A DNA stretch of 64,000 bases, from assembly GCA_903939515.1 (NCBI GenBank), contig CAJAHH010000049.1, positions 46,936 through 110,935 on the forward strand. The letters are read 5' to 3'. The notes under the pieces were generated by a model. It was given only the letters and a program-made list of their open reading frames with translations, did not search any database and was not told where the DNA came from. Source of the DNA: an uncultured Verrucomicrobiota bacterium (GTDB taxonomy: Bacteria > Verrucomicrobiota > Verrucomicrobiia > Limisphaerales > UBA9464). Position numbers and translations under genes: made by a program. Below, piece after piece: positions 25,871 to 34,137 of this stretch. How positions within the stretch are numbered: position 1 is the first letter of the stretch; every line of letters starts with the position of its first letter.

Positions 25871-26389
25871 GTGAACGATTCCCTCTCCAATAATTTGCAA
25901 GTCGAGCACGGCGTCCGCGCTGCGCAAGGCTGGTTTGAACTCGGTTTGGCGGCCGAGGCTGAGGCTGAGATTTCTCGCCTTCCTGCTCCGGCCCAGCGCC
26001 TGCCTGAGGTGCTCAAGCTGCGTTTTCACGCGGCCCGCGCCTGCAAGCGCCATGATGAAGCTCTGGGAATTGCTCAGGTCCTCATGGAGGTCGCCCACGA
26101 TGAGTTGTGGGGGTGGCTCTACCGTTCCCAGGCGTTGCACTGGTTGGGACGTACCGTCGAAGCCTACGACCAGCTCCAGCCAGTTCAGCGTCGATGGCCC
26201 CGGGCCTTTGAGATCCCTTACGATTTGGCCTGCTACTGTTCGCAATCGGAGCGGATCGATCTCGCAGGCGAGTGGTTCGGCAAAGCATTGAAGCTCACCA
26301 AGCACCCGGCCGCTGTCAAATCGATGGCCTTGGCTGATCCCGACCTCAACCCCCTTTGGCCAGACATCGAAGTGGGCCGTTGGAGCTGA
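25871..26389 (+). CDS. TPR-like repeat protein
   Basis: The 172-residue soluble protein consists of helical pairs of tetratricopeptide type: A-A-Q-G-W-F-E-L-G-L-A-A-E-A-E-A-E-I, then ALHWLGRTVEAYDQLQPVQR, and F-E-I-P-Y-D-L-A-C-Y-C-S-Q near 112. It ends in a short P-D-L-N-P-L-W motif seen at the C-terminus of several TPR proteins. The start is uncertain. GTG 25871 avoids overlap with the divergent transporter gene, but the frame is open further up. It is followed 44 bp later by the HAD gene and may be in one transcript. The partner is unknown. Confidence 0.72.
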   Translation: MNDSLSNNLQVEHGVRAAQGWFELGLAAEAEAEISRLPAPAQRLPEVLKLRFHAARACKRHDEALGIAQVLMEVAHDELWGWLYRSQALHWLGRTVEAYDQLQPVQRRWPRAFEIPYDLACYCSQSERIDLAGEWFGKALKLTKHPAAVKSMALADPDLNPLWPDIEVGRWS

Positions 26390-26433
26390 GGCCGTGCTCT
26401 TGATCCGATCTGGAATCCTTTTCGTAAATCCCC

Positions 26434-27120
26434 ATGACCCGATTGGTATTGTTTGACATTGACGGCACCCTCATCCGTACCGGGGGGGCTGGCATGCACG
26501 CCTTCGGTCGGACGGCCGAATTGCTTTATGGTGTAGCCGGCGTGGCCGAGCGAACCCACTTCCATGGGCGCACCGATACGGCATTGGTCCGGGAGTTCTT
26601 CCTGAGTAATGGTCTGCAAGGTCGCTCCTGGGATATTCGGCATTTCCTCGATGCCTATGTCTTCTTGCTCGACCATCGCCTTCAAGAAAATCGGGGAGAG
26701 ATTTGCCCGGGGGTTCCGCAATTTATCCAGGCGTTAAAACAGCTCTCCGAGCCCCCCACCCTGGGCCTTCTGACGGGCAATATTCGCCTCGGAGCCAAGA
26801 TTAAACTCGGGGCCCATTCTCTTTGGGGAGACTGGACCTGCGGTGCTTTTGCCGACGATCACGACGACCGCAATCAATTGGCACGGATCGCCCGCGACCG
26901 GGCTTCGCGTCAGCTCGGACGCCGTCTCGAAGGTCCCGAGATATTGGTCATCGGCGATACTCACCGAGACGTCGAATGCGCCCAAGCCATCGGAGCCCAG
27001 AGCCTTGGGGTTTGCACTGGCGGTGGTTCGCCAGACGAACTCCGTACGGCTGGGGCCACTTGGGTGGTGAGCGATCTCAGAGAATTTCCGATGCACAGTC
27101 TCCAAGGGCGACTCAACTGA
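26434..27120 (+). CDS. HAD superfamily phosphatase (phosphoglycolate phosphatase-like)
   Basis: The 228-residue protein carries all HAD motifs. They are LVLFDIDGTLIRTGG at the N-terminus (nucleophile and acid/base Asp), a helical cap with H-x-G-R-T-D near residue 47, L-L-T-G-N-I for motif II near 108, and VIGDTHRDVECAQAIGAQ for motif IV near 174. The helical cap and the G-D-T-x-x-D-x-x-x-A pattern place it near Gph and related phosphatases. The exact substrate is unknown. It is the last gene before the pilus/secretin cluster. Confidence 0.87.
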   Translation: MTRLVLFDIDGTLIRTGGAGMHAFGRTAELLYGVAGVAERTHFHGRTDTALVREFFLSNGLQGRSWDIRHFLDAYVFLLDHRLQENRGEICPGVPQFIQALKQLSEPPTLGLLTGNIRLGAKIKLGAHSLWGDWTCGAFADDHDDRNQLARIARDRASRQLGRRLEGPEILVIGDTHRDVECAQAIGAQSLGVCTGGGSPDELRTAGATWVVSDLREFPMHSLQGRLN

Positions 27121-27335
27121 TTCGGAGCCCTTTTCCAGAGGTGGATCCACTGAAGTTGCGTCAACAGATGTGAACAAGTTTTGCCCAACAACCGTCTTTT
27201 GTGTTTGACCCTTCCACCGGCTTTCTTTAGCTACACCCTTACATCCGTGATCGCTCGCCGCTAGGCACGCCAAGCTCGAGCGTTTTTTAGTCCTTAGAGG
27301 ACTGAGATTTTCACGTGAGACGAGCTCACAGCAAA

Positions 27336-29222
27336 ATGCTAAAAGCCAAAACATTTCTGGGGATCGACTTCGGGGCTGGCACCCTGAAGATCGCCGAATT
27401 CGAACCCGCCGACGGCGGCGGTTTGAAGCTCCTCCGCTTTGGCGTTCGCGCCCTCGGGCTCCCTGGATCCCAAGATGCTGCACGCGATGGTGTTTTGAAG
27501 CGTGCCTTGAGTGAGCTTCTGGCTGAGGGTGGTTTTGTTTCCCGCCAAGCCAACATTTCTGCACCGGGTTATCAGGTCTTCTCTAAATTTGTCAAACTGC
27601 CCCCGGTTGACGCTTCGAAGATTTCTCAGATCATCCAATACGAGGCCCAGCAGAACGTTCCGTTCCCGCTGACCGAAAGTGCCTGGGACCATCAGATTTT
27701 GGGCACCGCTGCCGATGGGGCGCGTGAGGTGCTGTTGGTGGCTATTAAGGCCGAGGTGGTTGAAAAGCTCTTCGCAGTCGGTGAATCGGTTGGCTTGAAG
27801 ATGGAAGTGGTGGATGCGTCGATGGCCGCATTGGCCAACGCCTTCCGTTACAACTACGGAGATATCGAGGGCTGCAGTCTGTTGATCGATATCGGTGCTA
27901 AAACCAGCAACGTCCTCCTCTTCGAGAAAAACAAGTTTTACGTTCGCACGGTCCCCGTCGGTGCAAACACCATTACTCAGGAATATTCGGCCGAATCCAA
28001 GGCACCCTTCGCTGAGGCTGAAAAGTTCAAGATTTCCCAAGGTTTCGTCAGTTTGGGCGGTGCTTACGAGGAACCTGATGATGCGAAGGTAGCCGCCGTT
28101 TCCAAGGTCGCCCGGAACGTCCTGACCCGCCTGCACATGCAGGTCAACCAAACGGTGCAGTTTTACCGGACCCAGCAGGCCGGATCTGCTCCTCAGCGAG
28201 TTTACCTCTGCGGTGGCGGCTCGGTGATGGCCTATTCCGCTGAGTTTTTTCAGGAAAAGCTCAACCTGCCGGTCGAGTACTTCAGTCCATTTCGTAATAT
28301 TCAGATTGATCCCTCGGTCAACGTCGAGGAGTTGGAAAAATCCGCGTCCTTCTTCGGTGAAGTGGTGGGTCTGGGATTGCGCAACATCGCCGACTGCCCG
28401 ATCGAACTGAATCTCTTGCCCAAGAGTTCTAAGGCACGTCAAGATTTCAACTCCAAGAAGCCCTTCCTTGTGGCCGCCGCCTTTGTGGCCGCCGCCGGTG
28501 TTTGGGCCGCGGGGCTCTTCTACAGCAAGGTGGCCTCGGTTCACCGAGAAGGCTTAGCCACTATTTCCGAGAAGGTTGAACCCCTGGCCCGAGTAGAAAC
28601 TTCGCTGAAGAGCGAAGAAGTGAAGCTGGCCGATGTTCACAAGCAGACTGACCAACTCGGAGCCTGGCTCTCCGAACGCGCCTATTGGCCAGATATCCTT
28701 ACCGAGGTCCGGGCCATCTTAAAGGCAACCGAAGTAGAAACCTCCCAGAAACTCGGTGTGCCGGTGGGCATTTGGGTGGATACGTTCTATTCGACCGAAC
28801 CTCCCAAGCCCGAGGTGGCTGCCGCTGAAGATGATGCTCCGAAGCCCATGCAAATGAGCAGAGAGCTCATGGCTCGCTACGGACTCCTTCCTAAATCAGC
28901 CGTTGCCGGTGCCGAAGGTGGAGAAGCTGGCGCTTCGGCAGAAGGCGCTACGCCTGGCGGTGGGGCTGCCAAGCCCAAGTCAGCCGCCTCAACCAATGAG
29001 GTTGCCGTGCTAAACTTGAGCATCCGGGCGGTGAATCTCCAGAAAGTGAAGCAGGAAGCCAATGGTCAGATCGCCTACGATCTTGAGAAGATCGCTAAGT
29101 CCAGTCCGCTATTCGACGCATCGGAGACCCAGCTCTCCGGCAACCTTGAGCAGGTCGATGACACCACTGCGACCTTCACCTTCCCACTGAAGCTCAAGCT
29201 CAAGCGTCCCATCAAGCTCTGA
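27336..29222 (+). CDS. pilM: PilM-like actin-fold protein with fused PilN-like membrane/periplasmic tail (Amuc_1101-like)
   Basis: The first about 370 residues are a PilM/FtsA-type actin-like ATPase: FLGIDFGAGTLKIAE (phosphate 1), CSLLIDIGAKTSNVLLF near residue 175 (phosphate 2), and RVYLCGGGSVM near residue 289. Most PilM proteins stop near 350. Here a membrane helix (about 374-397) is followed by a coiled-coil segment and a periplasmic-looking domain to residue 628, so it reads as PilM joined to a PilN-like part. A low-complexity Ala/Gly/Glu stretch follows the motif MARYGLLP (512-519). Role: inner-membrane platform for a type IV pilus-like system. It is the first gene of the cluster, 215 bp downstream of the HAD gene. 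The ATG at 27336 is preferred to GTG 27315. Confidence 0.87.
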   Translation: MLKAKTFLGIDFGAGTLKIAEFEPADGGGLKLLRFGVRALGLPGSQDAARDGVLKRALSELLAEGGFVSRQANISAPGYQVFSKFVKLPPVDASKISQIIQYEAQQNVPFPLTESAWDHQILGTAADGAREVLLVAIKAEVVEKLFAVGESVGLKMEVVDASMAALANAFRYNYGDIEGCSLLIDIGAKTSNVLLFEKNKFYVRTVPVGANTITQEYSAESKAPFAEAEKFKISQGFVSLGGAYEEPDDAKVAAVSKVARNVLTRLHMQVNQTVQFYRTQQAGSAPQRVYLCGGGSVMAYSAEFFQEKLNLPVEYFSPFRNIQIDPSVNVEELEKSASFFGEVVGLGLRNIADCPIELNLLPKSSKARQDFNSKKPFLVAAAFVAAAGVWAAGLFYSKVASVHREGLATISEKVEPLARVETSLKSEEVKLADVHKQTDQLGAWLSERAYWPDILTEVRAILKATEVETSQKLGVPVGIWVDTFYSTEPPKPEVAAAEDDAPKPMQMSRELMARYGLLPKSAVAGAEGGEAGASAEGATPGGGAAKPKSAASTNEVAVLNLSIRAVNLQKVKQEANGQIAYDLEKIAKSSPLFDASETQLSGNLEQVDDTTATFTFPLKLKLKRPIKL

Positions 29223-29223
29223 T

Positions 29224-30237
29224 ATGTCTTGGATCAAGCGCAATCTAGCCTTCGTCATCAGCTTGACTGTGGCGGCAGCCCTGCTCATCGGCGGGGCGGT
29301 CTACCTGTTCTCCGCGCAGTCAGAGGCTGAAGCAGCCACTGGAGAACTCGAGGCCAAGAAAAACGAATACGATACCCTCGTCAAACGGGAACCCTACCCG
29401 AATGCCAAGAACATCGATTTAGCGAAAGCTGAACAGGTGCGTTTCAACACTCTCAAGTCTCAGGCTCTGGCAACCTTTTCCCAATATCCCGCCGCAGGGG
29501 TTCTAGATGATGCGTCCTTCAAGGCGTTGCTCACCCGAACCATCAGCGATTTAGAACATTCTGCCGAGCGAAAGGGTGTCAAGTTGCCGGCTGGAGCTGA
29601 CTCCGCCTCTGGTTCAGCCTCCAAGTACAATTTCACCTTCAATTCTCAGCGCCGAGAGCTGCGGTTGCCTCCGAGCACCCTCCAGCCATTGGTTTTAGCC
29701 CTGACAGACATTCGCCAATTTACGGAAATTCTCTTCGCATCGAAGATTCACTCGCTACTTCACATTAAGCGCTCGGCCATCGGCACCAACGAGCTGGCTG
29801 GGTCCGGCGACATCCTCTCCAAGAAGGTCAGCACCAATACAGTGATCGGTGCCGGCATCCATCCCTATGAGGTACAATTCCAGTGCTTCAGTTCTGAATT
29901 GGGTGATGTGTTGACCCACTTTGTCGGATCTTCCAACGCCTACGTTCTCAAGACCCTCAATGTAGACCGTCCTTCCTCCGATGGTTCTGATTCTGCCGAG
30001 GCCGCCCCAGTCAATCCAGCGGCCAGCATAATGGCCATGATGAGCCGCTACGGACTGCGGCCGGGCATGGGAACTATGCCTCCTGCCCAAGCCAATCCGG
30101 CCGCCCCGGCCGCATCGGGCAAGGTGGGTGATATCGTTCTCGAGCAAAAACCCATCAGGGTCACCCTAGGCTTTGAGGTGGTGCGTCTCGCGCCTCCCCC
30201 GACCGCAACTCAGGCTCCGAAGGCGACCCGCCGTTAG
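29224..30237 (+). CDS. Amuc_1100-like pilus-associated membrane protein
   Basis: The 337-residue protein has an N-terminal membrane helix (about 8-30, F-V-I-S-L-T-V-A-A-A-L-L-I-G-G-A-V-Y), a coiled-coil stalk to about 130 and a two-layer domain after it. The C-terminus has an Ala/Pro-rich linker (M-S-R-Y-G-L-R-P then PPAQANPAAPAA) before a short conserved block, KPIRVTLGFEVVRLAP. This order, including the late Ala/Pro linker and closing K-x-x-V-x-V-x-L-x-x-x-x, is the layout recalled for Akkermansia Amuc_1100, a protein with host immune activity. The gene is one base after the pilM stop. Similarity is in architecture and position; residue identity could not be computed. PilO is the nearest functional analogue. 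Confidence 0.72.
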   Translation: MSWIKRNLAFVISLTVAAALLIGGAVYLFSAQSEAEAATGELEAKKNEYDTLVKREPYPNAKNIDLAKAEQVRFNTLKSQALATFSQYPAAGVLDDASFKALLTRTISDLEHSAERKGVKLPAGADSASGSASKYNFTFNSQRRELRLPPSTLQPLVLALTDIRQFTEILFASKIHSLLHIKRSAIGTNELAGSGDILSKKVSTNTVIGAGIHPYEVQFQCFSSELGDVLTHFVGSSNAYVLKTLNVDRPSSDGSDSAEAAPVNPAASIMAMMSRYGLRPGMGTMPPAQANPAAPAASGKVGDIVLEQKPIRVTLGFEVVRLAPPPTATQAPKATRR

Positions 30238-30256
30238 GCCGCAATTCTGGGAACCT

Positions 30257-31054
30257 ATGGAATTCATCAAGAAACATTACGAGAAGCTGGTCCTGGGAGT
30301 CGTCCTTCTGGCCGTCGCTGGTTTGGCGATATCGCTGGTCTTTTCCGTGGCCCAGGTCCGATCGTATCTGGAAACCGCCCTGCAGCAGCTCGCAGGAGCC
30401 AAGCAGAAGCCTCTGGTCCCCGAGAATCTCGAGACCAATCTGACCCAGACTGCCCTCACGCGAGTCTCGCAGCGTGCGCCGACAGTTTTGGCTGCCCAGG
30501 ATCATTACACGTTCAACCCCATCACCTGGACTCGTGCGGCCAGTGGACGTTTGGAGCCCTCCAAGCCGCGTCCTAATACCGGGGCCTCCGGCTTGGTCTA
30601 CGTTGCCGCCCACGATCTCGTTCTGGAAATCGCTTTTGAACAAGTCGCCGGCACGCCTGAAGCGCCGCGTTACCAATTCTCTGCGCGCCGCGACTATGAA
30701 AAGACGGTCAATAATCGCCGCGCCATGGTTGAGTCGGTGGCCGTAGGATCAGAAAATAAAGATCAACTCTTCCGACTCCTCGAGGCCCAGGGTCCCAAAG
30801 AGTCTCCCACCAATTTTGTCTGCGAACTTATGGCCACTCGGGAGGCTTTTAACCTCACCAAAGGTAAGAATTTTCGCCGCACTCAAAGTTACTCCGCCGA
30901 CCTCCGTTACGAGGCCGATCGGCGTGATTTCCCGCAGAAGCGTGTTGGCGAATCCATCAATCTCTCCGGCGCGGTCTACAAGATTGTTGCCATCGAGAAA
31001 GACGAACTAGTAGTGTCCGCGCCCAATTCCGTGCGTACCACCGTGGCGAGGTAA
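30257..31054 (+). CDS. Amuc_1099-like bitopic membrane protein
   Basis: The 265-residue protein has an N-terminal cytoplasmic segment (M-E-F-I-K-K-H-Y-E-K) and one membrane helix (L-V-L-G-V-V-L-L-A-V-A-G-L-A-I-S-L-V-F). The rest is a periplasmic domain, with two possible beta-rich lobes: DHYTFNPITWTRAASGR near residue 80, and a last lobe with V-Y-K-I-V-A-I-E-K-D-E-L-V-V-S near 240. The last lobe resembles the small pilotin/PilP-like folds that link inner-membrane pilus proteins to a secretin. Its place between the Amuc_1100-like gene and the secretin supports a PilP/GspC-like bridging role. That role is inferred; no catalytic motif is seen. The ATG at 30257 is chosen over an upstream frame that overlaps the previous gene. 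Confidence 0.68.
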   Translation: MEFIKKHYEKLVLGVVLLAVAGLAISLVFSVAQVRSYLETALQQLAGAKQKPLVPENLETNLTQTALTRVSQRAPTVLAAQDHYTFNPITWTRAASGRLEPSKPRPNTGASGLVYVAAHDLVLEIAFEQVAGTPEAPRYQFSARRDYEKTVNNRRAMVESVAVGSENKDQLFRLLEAQGPKESPTNFVCELMATREAFNLTKGKNFRRTQSYSADLRYEADRRDFPQKRVGESINLSGAVYKIVAIEKDELVVSAPNSVRTTVAR

Positions 31055-31075
31055 TTCCCTTAATCGACTCGTTGC

Positions 31076-34063
31076 ATGTCCATTTTAGTCCAAACCGTGA
31101 AGAACCCCATGACGAAAGTCTCGAAGATCCTGAGTCTCGTCGCACTCATTGCCGCGTTCGATTCCGTCTCTACCCGCGCCGTGGCGCAGGAAGCCGGTGA
31201 GATCGCCGTACGGCGCGAAGAAAAAGCCATTGTCTTGCGTAAGACGCTGGAGGCTGCCGCCACTGCTTCCAAGCAGGGCGATCTGACTTCGGCGGCCAAA
31301 GCCTACGAGGACGCCTGGAACTTGACCGAGGAATTGGGCTCCAATGTCGAAAAGGAGCGCGGCATCACGATTGAGGGTTTTACATCCAGTCGCTTGGCGT
31401 TGGCCTATGCCGCCGCCAAGGCGGGCGACTACAAGGAGGCGGACCTCCAGGTCAAGCGGTTGCTCAAGGTCGACCCCAACCACGTCAAGGCGAAGAACTT
31501 CAAGCGAGAGAACGATCAACGCTTGATGAACTTGGTCGGCCGGGTTCCCTCCGAAGAGGCGCTCAGCTACATCGGTCAAGACAAGACCAACAAGCTCGCA
31601 GCCGCTATCGCTGTCCAAGACGGCAAGTTGGCCTTCGAGATGGGTAGCTTTGATCGCGCCGAGACCAAGCTTCAGGAAGCAATCAAGCTCGATCCGGACA
31701 ACGGAGCGGCTTACCAATACCTGAACATTATCCGCGAGTCGAAATACACCCGGGCTCATCGTGAGAAGCTCCTGACCGACAAGGACAAGCTCCTCGAAGT
31801 GGAGCAATATTGGGAGCAGCCGAAGTCCAAATTGCCCATCTCCAATCCATTTGCCCGAACCAATCGGGTTCATACCGGATCGGGCCGTCAAGCCATCTAC
31901 CACAAGCTCGACACCATCCGGATTAACGAAATCAAATTCGATGGTCTGCCGCTGGGTGAGGTCGTCAAGTATCTGGATGAGCAGACCCGTCTCCGAGATC
32001 CGGAGAAGAAGGGCATTGCCTTTGTGGTCAACTCACAAGCCGACCAGCCGATGTCCTCCCCTGGCTTCGGTGGGATCGATCCTGCGACCGGAGCTCCCCA
32101 ACAGTCTCAGCAGGCTGCTGAACCCTTGGACCTGAACAACGTTCCGGTACGCATCAACCCGGCCCTGCGTGATCTGCGTTTAGCGGATGTCTTGGAGATC
32201 ATTGTTAAAGTGGCCGAGAAGCCTCTGAAGTACTCCGTGGAAGAATGGGGCATCATGTTCCGTCAGCGTCTTCCTGAAGCAACGCAGCTGCACTCCCGTT
32301 GGTGGCGTGTTAATCCCAATACCTTCATGGAAGGTTTGGAAAGTGTTACCAGCATGAGCCCAGCCGTCTCTTCTCAAAGTGGTGGTGGTCAGGGCGGCGG
32401 CGGCGGTGGTGGTGGTGGCGGCGGTGGCCAACAAGGTGGTGGCGGTGGCGTCTTCACGATCCCACGCGTCGAAGTCAGTGGCGGCGGTGGTGGTGGCGGT
32501 GGTATGGGCGGTGGTGGCGGTGGCGGTGGCGGTGGTGGTCAGGGCGGCGGTATGGGTGGTTCTGGAATCACCGGTGTTACCCGCACGAACCTCACGGCCA
32601 ACATTCAAGTGGTTGTCCGCCAGTTCTTCATGGCCTGCGGTTTGAATTTCCCAATGACAATGATGCCCGGTGGTGCCGGTGGCGCCGGTGGTATGGGCGG
32701 CGGCGGCATGGGTGGCGGCATGGGCATGGGCGGCGGCATGGGCATGGGCGGCATGGGCGGCGGCATGGGCATGGGTGGTATGGGCGGCGGCATGGGTGGT
32801 GGCACGGGCGGTGCCTATCCAGCGGGCGTCGCTCCCTGGGAGCAGGATCAGAAGGCCCTGTTCTTCAACGATCGCGTTGGCATCCTATTTGTCCGAGCAA
32901 CTCTCTCCGATCTCGATATCATTGAGAAGGCCATCCAAATCCTCAACGTCGCACCTCCTCAAGTGGAGATCGAAGCCCGGTTTGCAGAAATTAACCAAAC
33001 CGACAGCAAGGCTATCGGATTTGATTGGCTCTTGGGCAACGCCCTAATAGGAGGCGGTCGCCTCGGTCTCTCTGGCGGCAGCTCACCGAGCTACACCGGC
33101 CAACCGTCTGCGGCCAATCCGGGCAGCATTTCCCCGGTGGATGGATCTCAAATTCTCCCCGGCGGAGTATTCCCGGGAACCAGCGCAGCGGGCTTGGCTG
33201 CTCCCGGAGCCAACGATCAGTTGGTCACATCCGGCCTGCGCAATACCACCGCCGAAAGCGGCAAGATTCCTGAAGTCTTCAGTTTGACCGGAATTCTCAC
33301 CGATCCTCAGTTCAAGGTCGTGATCCGCGCCCTCGAACAGCGCGACGGCGTAGACCTGCTCTCAGCGCCGAAAGTCACCACGTTGAGCGGCCGTCAGGCC
33401 CACGTCGAGGTGTCCGATGTCCGAACGATCGCCACCGGGTTGAACAACCAGGGCGGCGGCGGCGGCGGTGGTCAAGGTGGCGGCGGTGGTGGTGGAGTCG
33501 GTGGCGGCGGCGTTGGCAACAACGTCAATCAGGCGGCCATCAACTTGATCATCCCTGGAACTGTCTCCCAGCCATTCGGCCCAGTTCTCGACGTGGTTCC
33601 CTATGTGTCGTCCGATGACGAGACCATCCAGATGACCATCCTTCCGACCATCACAGAGTTCGTCGGTTATGATGATCCGGGTCCCTTTGTGCCGCAGATT
33701 CTCGGCCTGACTTCCGGAAGCTCTCCGATTAGTCGTACGTCCGTTCTTCCGTTGCCGCGCCTTCGGGTGCGCATGCTCACCACCAGCGCCATCGTCTGGG
33801 ACGGCCAGACCGTTGCCTTGGGCGGCCTCATTGCCGAAGACAACGTGAAATCTCGTGATAAGGTCCCCGTTCTGGGTGACATCCCGGTCTTGGGCCGTTT
33901 GTTCCGCAGCGAGAATTCACGGACGGTCAAAAAGAACCTCATGATCTTTGTCACCGCCACCATCTTGGATGCTGGAGGCAAGCGCGTGCACGATCCTGAG
34001 AATCCGGGGTATGATCCCACCACCACACCGCCGAGATCGACCAGCAACCAGACGGCGTTTTAA
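31076..34063 (+). CDS. Secretin (type II/III/IV outer-membrane channel) with glycine-rich inserts, Amuc_1098-like
   Basis: The 995-residue protein starts with a signal peptide (cleavage after A-V-A-Q). A TPR-like helical region (about 45-230) with LKVDPNHVKAKNFKREN follows. Two short N-domains are at about 280-400 (INEIKFDGLPLGEVVKYLDE). Glycine-rich segments are at about 436-500 and 532-580 (GGM repeats), with a third at about 792-818. The secretin core runs from about 600 to 965: V-E-I-E-A-R-F-A-E-I, S-A-P-K-V-T-T-L-S-G-R-Q-A, and VPVLGDIPVLGRLFRSE with NLMIFVTATILD at the end. Role: outer-membrane gate of the pilus-like system. M12 (31109) is an alternative start. It shares a transcript direction with the pilM genes. 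Confidence 0.93.
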   Translation: MSILVQTVKNPMTKVSKILSLVALIAAFDSVSTRAVAQEAGEIAVRREEKAIVLRKTLEAAATASKQGDLTSAAKAYEDAWNLTEELGSNVEKERGITIEGFTSSRLALAYAAAKAGDYKEADLQVKRLLKVDPNHVKAKNFKRENDQRLMNLVGRVPSEEALSYIGQDKTNKLAAAIAVQDGKLAFEMGSFDRAETKLQEAIKLDPDNGAAYQYLNIIRESKYTRAHREKLLTDKDKLLEVEQYWEQPKSKLPISNPFARTNRVHTGSGRQAIYHKLDTIRINEIKFDGLPLGEVVKYLDEQTRLRDPEKKGIAFVVNSQADQPMSSPGFGGIDPATGAPQQSQQAAEPLDLNNVPVRINPALRDLRLADVLEIIVKVAEKPLKYSVEEWGIMFRQRLPEATQLHSRWWRVNPNTFMEGLESVTSMSPAVSSQSGGGQGGGGGGGGGGGGQQGGGGGVFTIPRVEVSGGGGGGGGMGGGGGGGGGGGQGGGMGGSGITGVTRTNLTANIQVVVRQFFMACGLNFPMTMMPGGAGGAGGMGGGGMGGGMGMGGGMGMGGMGGGMGMGGMGGGMGGGTGGAYPAGVAPWEQDQKALFFNDRVGILFVRATLSDLDIIEKAIQILNVAPPQVEIEARFAEINQTDSKAIGFDWLLGNALIGGGRLGLSGGSSPSYTGQPSAANPGSISPVDGSQILPGGVFPGTSAAGLAAPGANDQLVTSGLRNTTAESGKIPEVFSLTGILTDPQFKVVIRALEQRDGVDLLSAPKVTTLSGRQAHVEVSDVRTIATGLNNQGGGGGGGQGGGGGGGVGGGGVGNNVNQAAINLIIPGTVSQPFGPVLDVVPYVSSDDETIQMTILPTITEFVGYDDPGPFVPQILGLTSGSSPISRTSVLPLPRLRVRMLTTSAIVWDGQTVALGGLIAEDNVKSRDKVPVLGDIPVLGRLFRSENSRTVKKNLMIFVTATILDAGGKRVHDPENPGYDPTTTPPRSTSNQTAF

Positions 34064-34137
34064 ACCAGCTGCAAAGTTATAGCCGGTGGAATGATTGAAC
34101 TGCCTAGAGGTCTCACCAGTCTTCTGGCAAACCATCC

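Noticed and set aside
27205..27233. Possible promoter TTGACC with a downstream TAGCTA before the pilM gene
   Set aside because: The -35-like box is good but the -10-like box at the right spacing matches TATAAT only at two positions, so it is not listed as a feature.
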